From contig JAFYUS010000064.1 in NCBI GenBank assembly GCA_017549505.1, positions 32,472-96,471 on the forward strand: a DNA stretch of 64,000 nt, given 5' to 3'. Below are positions 1 through 9,720 of this stretch, one piece after another (the first letter of the stretch is position 1; every line of letters starts with the position of its first letter). Position numbers and translations under genes: made by a program. The notes under the pieces are model-generated. The model made no database searches. It was not told where the DNA came from and saw nothing but the letters and a program-made list of their open reading frames with translations. The DNA is from Bacteroidales bacterium (lineage in GTDB: Bacteria; Bacteroidota; Bacteroidia; Bacteroidales; UBA932).

Positions 1-1361
1 ATGAGAGATATCTCGCTGAATTCACAGGCCGTTACGACGGTTCATACAAGTTTGCCGGTATGCGTACGACTCGTTGGGGATTCTTCCCTTCAGCTGCAGT
101 TGCATGGAATCTCGCCAAGGAACCTTGGATGCAGGGTTTTGCAAATCTTGACGACTTGAAGATCAGAGGATCAGTAGCTCTTCTTGGTAATGACTCGATC
201 GGAGCATTCGAGTTCCTCAATACATACAGCAAGTACTACCAGCAGATCATCTACGGCGATTATAACAAAGGAAACATCGTGACTCCGGGTTATGCTGACT
301 CAGGTCTTGCAAACCCTGACCTTACTTGGGAAAAGTCTCTTTCATACAATGTCGGTGTCGACATGAAGATGTGGGGAGACAAGCTCGCTGTAGAGGCTGA
401 TGCATTCTACCGTTACAACTTCGACCTCCTTACATACATGGGATCCGACTATCCGCCTTCAATGGGAGGTTACTTTATGTCTGCGACAAACCATAATGCC
501 TATGATACAAAAGGTATCGATGTGATGGTGTCTCACAGAAACCATTTCATGGCAGCCGGCAAGCCTTTCCAGTATGGTGTAAGCGGAACAGTCACATATG
601 CACGCAGCCGTTGGATCATCTATGGTGACCAGCCTAATATCCCTGAGAACCAGAAGGTTGTCGGCAAGCCTCTCGGTGCTGTCATGGCATGGACTGCGGA
701 CGGTCTCTATCGTTCGGAGGAGGAAATCGACAATTCTGCATGGTACGGTACTCGTCCGAATGTGGGTGACATCAGGTACGTCGACCTCAACGGTGACGGC
801 AAGATCGACGGTGACGACAAGGGATTCATCGGACGTACCAACCGTCCTGAACTTACCTTCGGTCTCAACCTCGACTTCGCATGGAACGGCCTCGACTTCA
901 ACGCACAGTTTACAGGTGGTGCACTCTTCGACGTATCCCTCACAGGTACATACTACAACGGATACGACGACAATACCATCTGGACACAGACTTTCAAGGA
1001 GAACGCCAACTCTCCTCTCTTCCTTGTAGAGAATGCATACAGCATCTACAACCCTGAAGGAACATTCCCACGTATCACTCTCGGAACTCCGGGACACGGT
1101 GGCGACAACGGTCTTGCATCTACATTCTGGCTCCGTGACGGAACATACCTCCGTCTCAAGTCAGCACAGCTTGGATATACCATCCCTCAGAAATGGACGA
1201 ACAAGATCAATATCGAAGCATTGAGATTCTTCGTTGAAGGTCAGAACATCTTCACTATCGATGCTCTTCCAGAAGGTATCGACCCTGAGTCTCCAGGTGT
1301 GAACAACGGATATTACCCTCAGCAGCGACTTCTCATGGGTGGTGTGACATTAACATTCTAA
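1..1361 (+). CDS. SusC/RagA-type TonB-dependent transporter, C-terminal part (5' end outside window)
   Basis: The reading frame is open from the first bases (first full codon at 3) and gives 452 residues, so the signal peptide, carboxypeptidase-like domain and plug lie upstream of the window. What is visible is the outer-membrane beta-barrel of a SusC/RagA transporter: the family motif GDIRYVDLNGDGKID, alternating aromatic strands and a C-terminal strand ending in phenylalanine (GGVTLTF). SusC proteins import oligosaccharides across the outer membrane using TonB energy, with a SusD lid. The susD gene starts 10 bases after the stop, as in classic SusC/SusD operons. Assignment is firm; the transported glycan is unknown. 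Confidence 0.95.
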   Translation, partial: ERYLAEFTGRYDGSYKFAGMRTTRWGFFPSAAVAWNLAKEPWMQGFANLDDLKIRGSVALLGNDSIGAFEFLNTYSKYYQQIIYGDYNKGNIVTPGYADSGLANPDLTWEKSLSYNVGVDMKMWGDKLAVEADAFYRYNFDLLTYMGSDYPPSMGGYFMSATNHNAYDTKGIDVMVSHRNHFMAAGKPFQYGVSGTVTYARSRWIIYGDQPNIPENQKVVGKPLGAVMAWTADGLYRSEEEIDNSAWYGTRPNVGDIRYVDLNGDGKIDGDDKGFIGRTNRPELTFGLNLDFAWNGLDFNAQFTGGALFDVSLTGTYYNGYDDNTIWTQTFKENANSPLFLVENAYSIYNPEGTFPRITLGTPGHGGDNGLASTFWLRDGTYLRLKSAQLGYTIPQKWTNKINIEALRFFVEGQNIFTIDALPEGIDPESPGVNNGYYPQQRLLMGGVTLTF

Positions 1362-1371
1362 GGATTTGGCT

Positions 1372-3036
1372 ATGAAGAATATATTTAAAGCAATACTCGC
1401 ATTAGGAATTTCCTTGGGATCTTTCTCTTGCACCTCTTATCTTGACATGACTCCGACAGACAGTGTCTCAGACAAGCTTATCTGGGAGACTACCGAGAAT
1501 GCGGAGTATCATGTGAACTACATCTACTCTTATGTGTATGATGTCTTGATGAACCAGTGCGTTGCAGGACAGACAGAAGCGCTGACCGAACAGCTTAAGT
1601 ATGGTTCATATAACTACAACTCTCTCTGCTATATACCAAGCGAAATCGCCTACGGTGTCGACCAGACTCTTTCTGCAGGATATGTCGATGCATATCTCGG
1701 ATACTGGGGCTCATGGTATCAGGGAATCGCAAAGTGCAACAAGGCTCTCGACTGTCTGAAGAGATATGGCCAGATGTCGGATGATGACAAGATTCGTCTT
1801 GAGGGCGAGATCAAGTTCATGCGTGCCTTCCTGTACTTTGACCTTATGAAACGTTATAAGGAAATCATCATTTACGACGAGGACCTTCAGGCATATGCCA
1901 AGGACAAGGCCATCAGCACAGAGAAGGAAGGATGGGACTTCATCTATGAAGATCTCAACTTTGCAGCTCAGAACCTCCCTGCAAGGGAGACTGCAAAAGG
2001 CCGTCTCAACAAAGGTATGGCATGGGCATTCATGACAAGAGCCATGCTTTATGCGGAGCGTTACGATGTAGTTATTACAGCTGCCGCTGAAGTGGAGAAA
2101 CTTGGATATGCTCTTGAGGCAAGCTACGTAGACGGTTATGCCAAGGCAGCCGGTGCCGGTAATAAGGAAGCTATCATCCAGTATCAGTTCGACAGAGCGA
2201 ATGACGTTACCCACAGCTATGATTTCTACTACACTCCAGGCGGTGACTTCAGCCTTCACGGCGAGACAGGCGGCGGATATGGTACTCCTACCCAGGAAAT
2301 GGTAGAGTCTTATGAGTACGCTAAGGGCGGATTCCCTGACTGGAACCCATGGCATGGTACTACTACCGATACTCCTCCATACGCAGAACTGGAACCTCGT
2401 TTCCACGCTACAATCCTCTACAATGGAGCGACTTGGAAGAACCGTACGATCGAACCTTTCGTAGGAGGTGCCGACGGCTGGTGTACATGGAATCTTGAGC
2501 GTGAGCCTAAGGGACGTACAACCACAGGTTATTATCTCCGCAAGATGGTTGACGAGACTCATGATGTGATTGCATATTCCGGTGGTATCCAGCCTCTTAT
2601 GGTCATGCGTTATGCTGAGGTTCTCCTTAATAAGGCCGAAGCATGCTATAAGTCCTCGACCCCTGACATCGCTTCTGCCAATGAAGCTGTAAAGGCGATC
2701 CGTGCACGTGTAGGACTTCCTTATGAAAACAAGGAAGGTAACGAGCTTTGGGCTGCTATCCGTCAGGAGCGCAAGGTCGAGCTTGCGTACGAAGGCCTCT
2801 GGTATTGGGATCTCCGTCGTTGGAAGGTCGCTCACAAGAACTATCCTGAAGGATTGACCGGCTACCAGCAGCATGGTCTCAAGATCGAGAAGAACAGCGA
2901 CGGTACGTTTACATACACATATGTATCCGTAGATGACCAGAACAGAAACTTCCCTGAGAAGATGTACCGTTTCCCTATGCCTTCAGGCGAGTTGAGCAAT
3001 AATGGCGCAGTGGATCAGTATCCTGAGTGGAAATAA
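1372..3036 (+). CDS. SusD/RagB-type glycan-binding outer-membrane lipoprotein
   Basis: This 554-residue protein has a lipoprotein signal (hydrophobic segment ending SFSC), so it should be lipid-anchored in the outer membrane. It matches the SusD family: N-terminal SusD-like region beginning YLDMTPTDSVSD, TPR-like helices, and a C-terminal RagB/SusD region with LNKAEACY, IRQERKVELAYEG and WDLRRWK, all typical of the family. The start is taken at ATG 1372 (MKNIFKAILALG); an in-frame TTG at 1366 is a weaker candidate. It follows the susC gene by 10 bases and forms the lid and ligand-binding partner of that transporter. The ligand cannot be read from the sequence. Confidence 0.95.
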   Translation: MKNIFKAILALGISLGSFSCTSYLDMTPTDSVSDKLIWETTENAEYHVNYIYSYVYDVLMNQCVAGQTEALTEQLKYGSYNYNSLCYIPSEIAYGVDQTLSAGYVDAYLGYWGSWYQGIAKCNKALDCLKRYGQMSDDDKIRLEGEIKFMRAFLYFDLMKRYKEIIIYDEDLQAYAKDKAISTEKEGWDFIYEDLNFAAQNLPARETAKGRLNKGMAWAFMTRAMLYAERYDVVITAAAEVEKLGYALEASYVDGYAKAAGAGNKEAIIQYQFDRANDVTHSYDFYYTPGGDFSLHGETGGGYGTPTQEMVESYEYAKGGFPDWNPWHGTTTDTPPYAELEPRFHATILYNGATWKNRTIEPFVGGADGWCTWNLEREPKGRTTTGYYLRKMVDETHDVIAYSGGIQPLMVMRYAEVLLNKAEACYKSSTPDIASANEAVKAIRARVGLPYENKEGNELWAAIRQERKVELAYEGLWYWDLRRWKVAHKNYPEGLTGYQQHGLKIEKNSDGTFTYTYVSVDDQNRNFPEKMYRFPMPSGELSNNGAVDQYPEWK

Positions 3037-3048
3037 AGATAAAAGCTG

Positions 3049-4827
3049 ATGAAGATGAAAAAAGTATATTATTTTATAGCTGCCGCGCTGCTCTTGTCTG
3101 CGTCCGCATGTCAGGATCCGCAGTTTGTCGAGCCGACGGCTGACCGTCAGGGAATCACCAGCCTGACAGCATACTTCACCTGGGGCAAGTACACAGAGAT
3201 GGAGTTGGGTAAACTACAGGTTACCGATCCGGATATGGAAAGATATGTCATTCCTATTCCTTGGTATTACCCGGAAGAGACCGATGATGTTACGACTCTT
3301 TACATGGCGAATGTCAGAGTAAGAGCTGAACTTGCCGAGAACTGCAGCATCGATCCGCCTCTTACAGTCCTTGACCTGTATCAGGAACACACGTTCACAT
3401 ATACCAACGCACAGGGCGAGAGCAAGCCTATCATCATTACAGGTGAGAGAGTCAAGTCAAAGACTACAAATATGCTCGGCATGAATCTCCTGGATCCTGA
3501 GACAATGGAGGTGGTGCTTGAAGGCTTTGTGGACAATGACAACAAGTGCGTATATCTCTTTACTATCGATGATATCGACGGCCTTGTCGCAGAGGTTACT
3601 CCTTGGTATCATGCAAGCGTCGTGGATGCAGATCCTGTTCTTGATGAGGAAGGCAAGCCTACTGACCTCTACAGGTTCGATACCCCGAAGGATTGGAACC
3701 AGGAGCAGACCATTTCCATTCTTGCCCATGACGGCGTTACTGTCGGAGACTTCAAGGTGATCAAGAGGGATCCGGAGAAGATCCCATATGGTTTCAATGC
3801 CGAGAGCATCAAGGAAATGTTCAACATCGACCCTGTCAGCCGTCTTGGTGCACCTGCGTACATTACTCCTGTCAACTCGTCACTCGCTTATGTCGGCGGA
3901 TATCTTGTTGTCAGCCACGGAGACGGATCGGCTCCTATGTACCTTGACGGACGAAACGGTTCGAAGATCGGTGAGATCGCTACCGGTGGCCTTACAATCG
4001 GAGCCGTGACAAGTGACGAAGGCGGCAACATGCTCCTTTGCAACCATCTTGATGCAGCCGGAACATTCAATATCTACAGGACGAAGTCCGTTACAGAAGC
4101 TCCGACCCTCTTCTACTCGTATGACAGCGAGGTATCCCTCCCAATGGGTGCCAAGATAAAGGTCTGCGGAAACATTGACACTGAAGCACGTATCACTGTT
4201 TCTTATGAAGGAGTTGCCGGCGTGACTACTGCAAGCCAGTTCGTAGAGTTTACAGTTGAAGGTGGACAGGTTGTTGATGCCAAGGTATATGATCTCGCTT
4301 CTGCCGGCATCTCATGGGGTTCATATCCTGAGAACTCTGCAGGACTCGTTCCTTCTTCTGCTCAGGCAGGTGAGAACGGATGGATGTATGCTTCTTATAC
4401 CATCAACGGAATGCAGTGGGTCAAGCCTGATCTTACAGCAGGTCAGCAGATCGTTACAGATGACATGGACAATGCATGGCTTCTGAACCCTAACTGTCTC
4501 GAGAGCAAGACATTCAATAACGCAAATTATCTTACACTCCTTGTGCTCCATCATTTCCCTGCATGGGACAAGCAGCCTAGCCTCTGGGTGTACGATCTTG
4601 CAGATCCGTCTGGCTTGACAGGCAATTATCAGAACTCTTCGTCAATTGTCACATACAACAGCTGGCTGATATATTTCAATGCTACGAATGCGGCAGATAA
4701 CCTTACCCAGTCTTCTGGAGACGTTATCATGGCTCCTTCAGCTGACGGTTTCAAGGTCTTCATCTACTACTATGACCATTATGCCGGCATGATCGGAGGT
4801 TACTCTGCTGACTGCGTGAAGAAATAG
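3049..4827 (+). CDS. DUF5018-like surface lipoprotein, probable glycan-binding protein of the PUL
   Basis: A 592-residue lipoprotein (lipobox LSASAC, Cys21). The N-terminal third ([19 protein letters not shown] onward) resembles the DUF5018-type beta-sandwich regions of SusD-linked lipoproteins. The C-terminal half (from about residue 265) has propeller-like repeats, such as [20 protein letters not shown] followed by a domain with GGNMLLCNH. That half is distantly like the C-terminal domains of the lipoproteins at 7482 and 9721. Its place immediately downstream of susCD is where SusE/F-like surface glycan-binding proteins are encoded. No catalytic motif is visible. Binding to the imported glycan is inference from position and lipid anchor. 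Confidence 0.7.
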   Translation: MKMKKVYYFIAAALLLSASACQDPQFVEPTADRQGITSLTAYFTWGKYTEMELGKLQVTDPDMERYVIPIPWYYPEETDDVTTLYMANVRVRAELAENCSIDPPLTVLDLYQEHTFTYTNAQGESKPIIITGERVKSKTTNMLGMNLLDPETMEVVLEGFVDNDNKCVYLFTIDDIDGLVAEVTPWYHASVVDADPVLDEEGKPTDLYRFDTPKDWNQEQTISILAHDGVTVGDFKVIKRDPEKIPYGFNAESIKEMFNIDPVSRLGAPAYITPVNSSLAYVGGYLVVSHGDGSAPMYLDGRNGSKIGEIATGGLTIGAVTSDEGGNMLLCNHLDAAGTFNIYRTKSVTEAPTLFYSYDSEVSLPMGAKIKVCGNIDTEARITVSYEGVAGVTTASQFVEFTVEGGQVVDAKVYDLASAGISWGSYPENSAGLVPSSAQAGENGWMYASYTINGMQWVKPDLTAGQQIVTDDMDNAWLLNPNCLESKTFNNANYLTLLVLHHFPAWDKQPSLWVYDLADPSGLTGNYQNSSSIVTYNSWLIYFNATNAADNLTQSSGDVIMAPSADGFKVFIYYYDHYAGMIGGYSADCVKK

Positions 4828-4831
4828 TATA

Positions 4832-5989
4832 ATGAAAACTTTTGTTAAAATATTAATATGCCTTGGACTTATGGGAGTCTTCGCATCTTGCGGAGACGCC
4901 CGTGAGTATCCATGGAATCCTGACTGGGATCAGACTCAGCCGGATCAGGATCAGGAGCCGGAACCGGAGCCCGAGCCGGAACCGGAACCTGAGCCAGAAC
5001 CAGAACCCGAGCCAGAACCCGAGCCAGAACCTGAGCCAGAACCTGAGCCAGAGCCAGAACCAGAACCAGAACCGGAGCCGGAATCCGGACCGTTTGCAGA
5101 TTGGACCGACGTATCCGCAGAATACGGAGTACTGCCGTCATATCTGAAGGTATACAGGTCTCCGGAAGAGCTTCAGGGAAAGAAAGCGATTGCCTATGTT
5201 GCAGTTGCTGACATGACCTCTGCCGAGTGGGATATATGGAGCGTCAGATCAGACAGGTCTGCCGAGACAGCCGATCCGTTCATGACTCCTTCCGAAGTGT
5301 ATTCGGAAACTTCATGCCCGGTTGTGATAAACGGCGGTTATTTCTACTATTCCGGCAGCAAGAGGTATACTTCAAGCCTGGCTGTCAAGGATTCTGAAAT
5401 CCTGGCATACAATATCAACTATGCCTCTGAGGATTGGAAGACCATGTACTATCCTACCAGAGCCGCTTTTGTCCAGTATGCCGACGGAACATTGGATGCA
5501 TGTTGGACTTACGCTACATGGAACAACCATTTCATGTATCCGGTACCTGCGGACAATTCATGGAGCAAGGCACCGCTCAAGCAGCCTTCTGCTGATTATC
5601 CTGAAGGCGGATGCGAGTTCAATGCAATGACTGCTATCGGAGGTGGCCCAGTGCTTATCAATGAAGGTCAGTTCACTGATTCGTATGTGCAGGAACTTTT
5701 CGACGGCACTTCGGGTATCGACCCTGACAGCAACCAGCCTCGTACAGCAGTAGGTGTGACCGCAGATGGCAGGATGATCTTCTTTGTTTGCGAAGGACGT
5801 GAGATGACATCCGGAGTATACGGACTTACAACGGCAGATGTTGCCGATGTACTTCTCGGTCTCGGATGTGTCGAGGCCATCAACCTTGACGGCGGTGGAT
5901 CTTCATGCATGCTTGTAAATGGAAATGAAACCATAAAGGTGTCAGACGGTTCACAGAGGGCCGTAGCGAGTCTTTTGATGTTCAAATGA
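4832..5989 (+). CDS. Phosphodiester glycosidase (NAGPA-like) lipoprotein with Glu-Pro linker
   Basis: A 385-residue lipoprotein (Cys20 in VFASC). After a short module [16 protein letters not shown] comes a linker of about 21 Glu-Pro dipeptides (residues 42-83). The rest is a phosphodiester glycosidase domain of the NAGPA family (PF09992-like): [24 protein letters not shown], and the hallmark [15 protein letters not shown] near the C-terminus. The human family member removes GlcNAc from GlcNAc-phospho-mannose; bacterial members act on sugar-phosphodiester bonds. In this PUL it would act at the cell surface, held away from the membrane by the rigid linker. It starts 4 bases after the previous stop, and its N-terminal module is shared with the next gene. 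Family is clear, substrate is not. Confidence 0.85.
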   Translation: MKTFVKILICLGLMGVFASCGDAREYPWNPDWDQTQPDQDQEPEPEPEPEPEPEPEPEPEPEPEPEPEPEPEPEPEPEPEPEPESGPFADWTDVSAEYGVLPSYLKVYRSPEELQGKKAIAYVAVADMTSAEWDIWSVRSDRSAETADPFMTPSEVYSETSCPVVINGGYFYYSGSKRYTSSLAVKDSEILAYNINYASEDWKTMYYPTRAAFVQYADGTLDACWTYATWNNHFMYPVPADNSWSKAPLKQPSADYPEGGCEFNAMTAIGGGPVLINEGQFTDSYVQELFDGTSGIDPDSNQPRTAVGVTADGRMIFFVCEGREMTSGVYGLTTADVADVLLGLGCVEAINLDGGGSSCMLVNGNETIKVSDGSQRAVASLLMFK

Positions 5990-5997
5990 TTTAGATT

Positions 5998-7449
5998 ATG
6001 AAGTATATAATAAGAATCATATTAACTGTTACTCTCTTTGCATTTGTTGCATGCGATGATGCAAGGGAGTATCCGTGGAATCCTGAGTGGGATCAGACTC
6101 AGCCTGAACCTGAGCCTGAACCAGAGCCTGAACCAGAACCGGAACCTGAACCAGAGCCCGAGCCGGAGCCGGAACCAGAACCGGACCCGGAACATGTCGG
6201 AAAGGCCCGTCTCGTATGGATAGATGCTGCAGCCAATTTTGAGGACTATGCAAATGATGCAGACAGGATATCTTCAGATATGGCCCGTATCAAGGAGACA
6301 GGATTTACAGGAGTGATTGTCGAAGTACGTCCTACTACGGCAGGTCTTCTCTTCCAGTCAGATGTAGAAGCTGGTCTTGATAGGGTAGATGCCTGGACTG
6401 ACAATGGTTATGTATGGCTTAAGAGGACAGCTTCGTTTGATTATCTTCAGGCATTCATCGACGCAGGAAAGGCAAACGGACTTGATGTCTATGCAGCTAT
6501 CAATACAATGGTAGGTGGTAAGGAATGTCCGTATGGTCTCGGTTCACATGGACCTCTTTTTGACGGAACGATCAGCAAGGACTGGGCATCTGTCATAAAT
6601 ATGGTAGGTGGCTTGAAGAGCTGCATGGACCTGGGTACCGGAACAAAGTTCCTGAATCCGGCGAATGATGAAGTCGTCTCTTATCTTCTCGGAATACTTG
6701 AGGATCTTGCTGCATATGATGTGAAAGGTATAATCCTCGACCGTTGCCGTTATGACGATTACGAACTGATGAGTGATTTCTCGGAGGCTTCGCGTGCAAA
6801 GTTCGAGGCATATATCGGCCGTAAGGTTGATAAATGGCCGGCAGACATCTTCTCTCCGGGAGCAGACAAACTGACCGGAAACGGTACGGACATGCAGAAG
6901 AAGTGGATGGAGTTCCGTGCGAAGGTCATCCATGATTTCATCGAGAAGGCTTCTGAAAGAGTACATTCAGTCAACCCTGATATCCGTTTCGGAGCTTACG
7001 TAGGAGCTTGGTATTCAAGTTATTATTACTCTGGTGTGAATTGGGCAAGCCCTAAGTATGAGACATCTTCATATTATAAGTGGGCAACCCCTGATTACAA
7101 CGAATACGGATATGCCGACCATTGTGACATCATGATCATAGGTGCCTATGCTTCGACTTCTTCCATCTACGGAAACGGAGAATGGACAATGCAGGGATTC
7201 TGCAAGAGAGCTCAGACTCTCTTTGCCGGTGAGGTACCTTTCATCGGAGGACCGGATATCGGTAACTCGACCGGTTTCGCAAACGGAGGACAGGGAGCCC
7301 TTATGCCTCAGATTGTCGATGCATGCATAAACTCGTCGACAGAGGGTATGTTCTTCTTCGATCTCTGCCACATCAAGATGTATGATTACTGGGATGACAT
7401 AAAGATTGCATTCGACCAGTACATCTCTACAGTAACTACTGAACAGTAA
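5998..7449 (+). CDS. GHL10-like glycoside hydrolase (alpha-amylase superfamily type) lipoprotein with Glu-Pro linker
   Basis: A 483-residue lipoprotein (Cys19 in FAFVAC). It carries the same N-terminal module as the preceding gene ([16 protein letters not shown]) and a shorter Glu-Pro linker (residues 37-62). The remainder resembles the glycosyl-hydrolase-like 10 / DUF187 TIM-barrel family: ARLVWIDAAANF at the first strand, IKETGFTGVIVEVRPTTAG, then VKGIILDRCRYDDYE at the strand where such enzymes carry acidic catalytic residues, and late-barrel strands HCDIMIIGAYAS and EGMFFFDL. It probably hydrolyses a glycosidic bond at the cell surface alongside the phosphodiester glycosidase, from which it is separated by 8 bases. 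The family call is good; enzymatic activity is inferred. Confidence 0.75.
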   Translation: MKYIIRIILTVTLFAFVACDDAREYPWNPEWDQTQPEPEPEPEPEPEPEPEPEPEPEPEPEPDPEHVGKARLVWIDAAANFEDYANDADRISSDMARIKETGFTGVIVEVRPTTAGLLFQSDVEAGLDRVDAWTDNGYVWLKRTASFDYLQAFIDAGKANGLDVYAAINTMVGGKECPYGLGSHGPLFDGTISKDWASVINMVGGLKSCMDLGTGTKFLNPANDEVVSYLLGILEDLAAYDVKGIILDRCRYDDYELMSDFSEASRAKFEAYIGRKVDKWPADIFSPGADKLTGNGTDMQKKWMEFRAKVIHDFIEKASERVHSVNPDIRFGAYVGAWYSSYYYSGVNWASPKYETSSYYKWATPDYNEYGYADHCDIMIIGAYASTSSIYGNGEWTMQGFCKRAQTLFAGEVPFIGGPDIGNSTGFANGGQGALMPQIVDACINSSTEGMFFFDLCHIKMYDYWDDIKIAFDQYISTVTTEQ

Positions 7450-7481
7450 GAAACAAACAATATCTACAAATAAGTCTTATT

Positions 7482-9686
7482 ATGAAAAGAATCGCTTTAT
7501 TCTTTGCGATAGCAATGGCGGCCATCTCCTGCGCACCGGAAGAGGTCATCACTCCAGAGCTGACTGTGCTTACAGATGCGGGTGACCTTGTGATGACTCC
7601 AGCAGAAGGAAAACTTCAGATCGAGTTCACCACAAATGTAGACTGGACTGCCAAAGTCATTGAACCGGAAGGTACAGAACCATGGTGTGTGCTCACCCCT
7701 TCAAAAGGAAAGGCTGGTGACAATGTCATGGAACTCCTCTGTATCGAGAACAAAGGAACTGATAACCGTACCGCAAAGGTAGTCATCAAGGCAATGGACC
7801 TGACCCGGGAAGTTGAAGTGACCCAGCTCCAGAAGGATGTACTCGTCCTTACTGCTGAAAGGGAGTACGATATTCCATATCAGGGCCAGAATCTGGATTT
7901 CAAGGTCACTCATAACCTTGATCTTAAGGTGACTTCTGATGTGGACTGGATTACAGAGGTGAAGTCCAAGGGTCTCCATGAAGATACATTCACATTTGCA
8001 GTAGCACCTAATGCAGGAGCTGCAAGAACAGGAAAGATCACTTTCTCAGCCGATCCTTTCAAGGAAGAGATCGTCGTGAGACAGGATGCATGGGTTCTTG
8101 AATTCAATATCGATCCTGCTGAAGACAAGATATTCGATCCTGCAGGCGGCGAGTATAAGATGACTGTCGCTTCCAACGTGGATTATTACGTCAATCTGGC
8201 GGAGAACGACTGGTTGACCATGACTGTTTCGGGTGATGAATATACATTCACTGCCATCCCGAATGATGGTATGAAGGCTCGCGAGACAGAGGTGAGGATA
8301 TCTCCTAAGAGCGCGAAGTACGTCGAATATTCGAAGGTTGTCAAGATGAGTCAGAAGTCTGCAGGTGCCAAGCTTGAAGTTTCTGAACTTGACAAGAGGG
8401 TGACATGCCTCGCTCAGTCGTTCGATCTGACTGTTGATTCAAATGTAGAGTTCGAAATGGCATACAAGAAGTATGTGGACGGCGAGTATGTGGATCTTGA
8501 TGCTGCAGACAAATGGATCTCACATACAGTTTCAGGTAATACATATACATTTACCGTTACTGAAAATCCTGAATGGACCGAGAGATCGCTTGTTCTCTTG
8601 TTCACTCCTAAGGATGCCGCATATTCGGATATGATAACTGAGGTTGTTGTCCGTCAGTATGGTCATGCCTTCCTCATGTGGTCTCAGCAGATTGCTGCAA
8701 TAGAAGGTTATGATCCTGCCCAGAAGCTGAGACTTGCCGCTTATGATGGCAAGATCCTCCTTGCAAACACAACCAAGGTATTCATGATCGATCCTACTAC
8801 AGGCGCTGTAGTAAGCACAGTCCAGATGCCTGCCGGTGTTGCTGCGCACAGCCTCATGGTTGATGATGCAGGAAATCTCCTTATAGCTGCCGATGGCACC
8901 GTAGATCAGGAAATTGTATTGTATCATGTTGCTGATCCTATGAATCCGGCACCTGAGGTTGTTCTGACTTATAATACAGGAAACTATTACGGCTCCATTA
9001 CCGGAAACTTCCGTGTCAAGGGTAACATCAAGGACGATGCTGTCATAACTGCAGTTATTTCAGATGGTCAGGACGGTGAGAATATTGAAGACGGAGCAGT
9101 CCTGATATGGGAGGTCGTTGACGGCGTATGCGGAGAGTGGAACTGGACGAATGTCCCTTATACAGCATGGGACGTCGCTTCGTTGTGCTGTTATCCTGCC
9201 GGATCATCATTGTCTGACGGTCTTTTCTATATCGGTTATGGTGGAGATTATAATCTCTATTATACCTCATCGGTAGTCAAGAATCCTGTCAGGGCAGAAG
9301 TTGCAGAAGGCGAAGCTCCGCACTATGTTCAGAGTACTTCATGGACCATGTCTTATGTTACCGGATCTACATGGCAGGAGAACTACAACTGTATATCGAC
9401 TGCAGAGTGGAAGGGTAACAGCTATGCAGCGATACTCCAGGGCTGCCACTTCAACTATGACGATGCCGGTCTGATCCTTCTCAATGTGAATGATCCTGCC
9501 GCTGCATCTTACGTATACAATTATGAGTGTACTTCTGATGTTGAGCGTGATGATGCGTGGGCAAATCTCTGGTGGAACGGAACCGGTATATACAGCGATA
9601 TCCTCCTCGTTCCTACAGAAGACGCCCTGCTGATGGTAGGTGCTGACAGCAACTACGGAACATTTACATGTCTGGCAATAATGTAA
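7482..9686 (+). CDS. BACON-repeat surface lipoprotein with DUF5018-like C-terminal domain
   Basis: A 734-residue lipoprotein (Cys17 in AAISC). Residues about 25-395 form roughly four BACON-type beta-sandwich repeats, recognised by recurring patterns such as TTNVDWTAKV, TSDVDWITEV and ASNVDYYVNL, each closing with a strand like VEVTQLQK or IVVRQDAW. Residues about 396-734 form a propeller-like domain (EGYDPAQKLRLAAYDGKILL, ANTTKVFMIDP, NFRVKGNIKDDAVITAV) closely related to the C-terminus of the next gene. BACON domains are thought to bind carbohydrate or mucin. No hydrolase motif is seen. Likely a surface glycan-binding protein of the PUL. Confidence 0.8.
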   Translation: MKRIALFFAIAMAAISCAPEEVITPELTVLTDAGDLVMTPAEGKLQIEFTTNVDWTAKVIEPEGTEPWCVLTPSKGKAGDNVMELLCIENKGTDNRTAKVVIKAMDLTREVEVTQLQKDVLVLTAEREYDIPYQGQNLDFKVTHNLDLKVTSDVDWITEVKSKGLHEDTFTFAVAPNAGAARTGKITFSADPFKEEIVVRQDAWVLEFNIDPAEDKIFDPAGGEYKMTVASNVDYYVNLAENDWLTMTVSGDEYTFTAIPNDGMKARETEVRISPKSAKYVEYSKVVKMSQKSAGAKLEVSELDKRVTCLAQSFDLTVDSNVEFEMAYKKYVDGEYVDLDAADKWISHTVSGNTYTFTVTENPEWTERSLVLLFTPKDAAYSDMITEVVVRQYGHAFLMWSQQIAAIEGYDPAQKLRLAAYDGKILLANTTKVFMIDPTTGAVVSTVQMPAGVAAHSLMVDDAGNLLIAADGTVDQEIVLYHVADPMNPAPEVVLTYNTGNYYGSITGNFRVKGNIKDDAVITAVISDGQDGENIEDGAVLIWEVVDGVCGEWNWTNVPYTAWDVASLCCYPAGSSLSDGLFYIGYGGDYNLYYTSSVVKNPVRAEVAEGEAPHYVQSTSWTMSYVTGSTWQENYNCISTAEWKGNSYAAILQGCHFNYDDAGLILLNVNDPAAASYVYNYECTSDVERDDAWANLWWNGTGIYSDILLVPTEDALLMVGADSNYGTFTCLAIM

Positions 9687-9720
9687 AACACTTTTATATC
9701 CACATTTAAAATTAATTACC

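Noticed and set aside
1711-2874. Long open frame on the minus strand (387 codons) across susD
   Set aside because: It is antisense to a clear SusD gene, has no family features and is cysteine-rich in a random way; a shadow frame.
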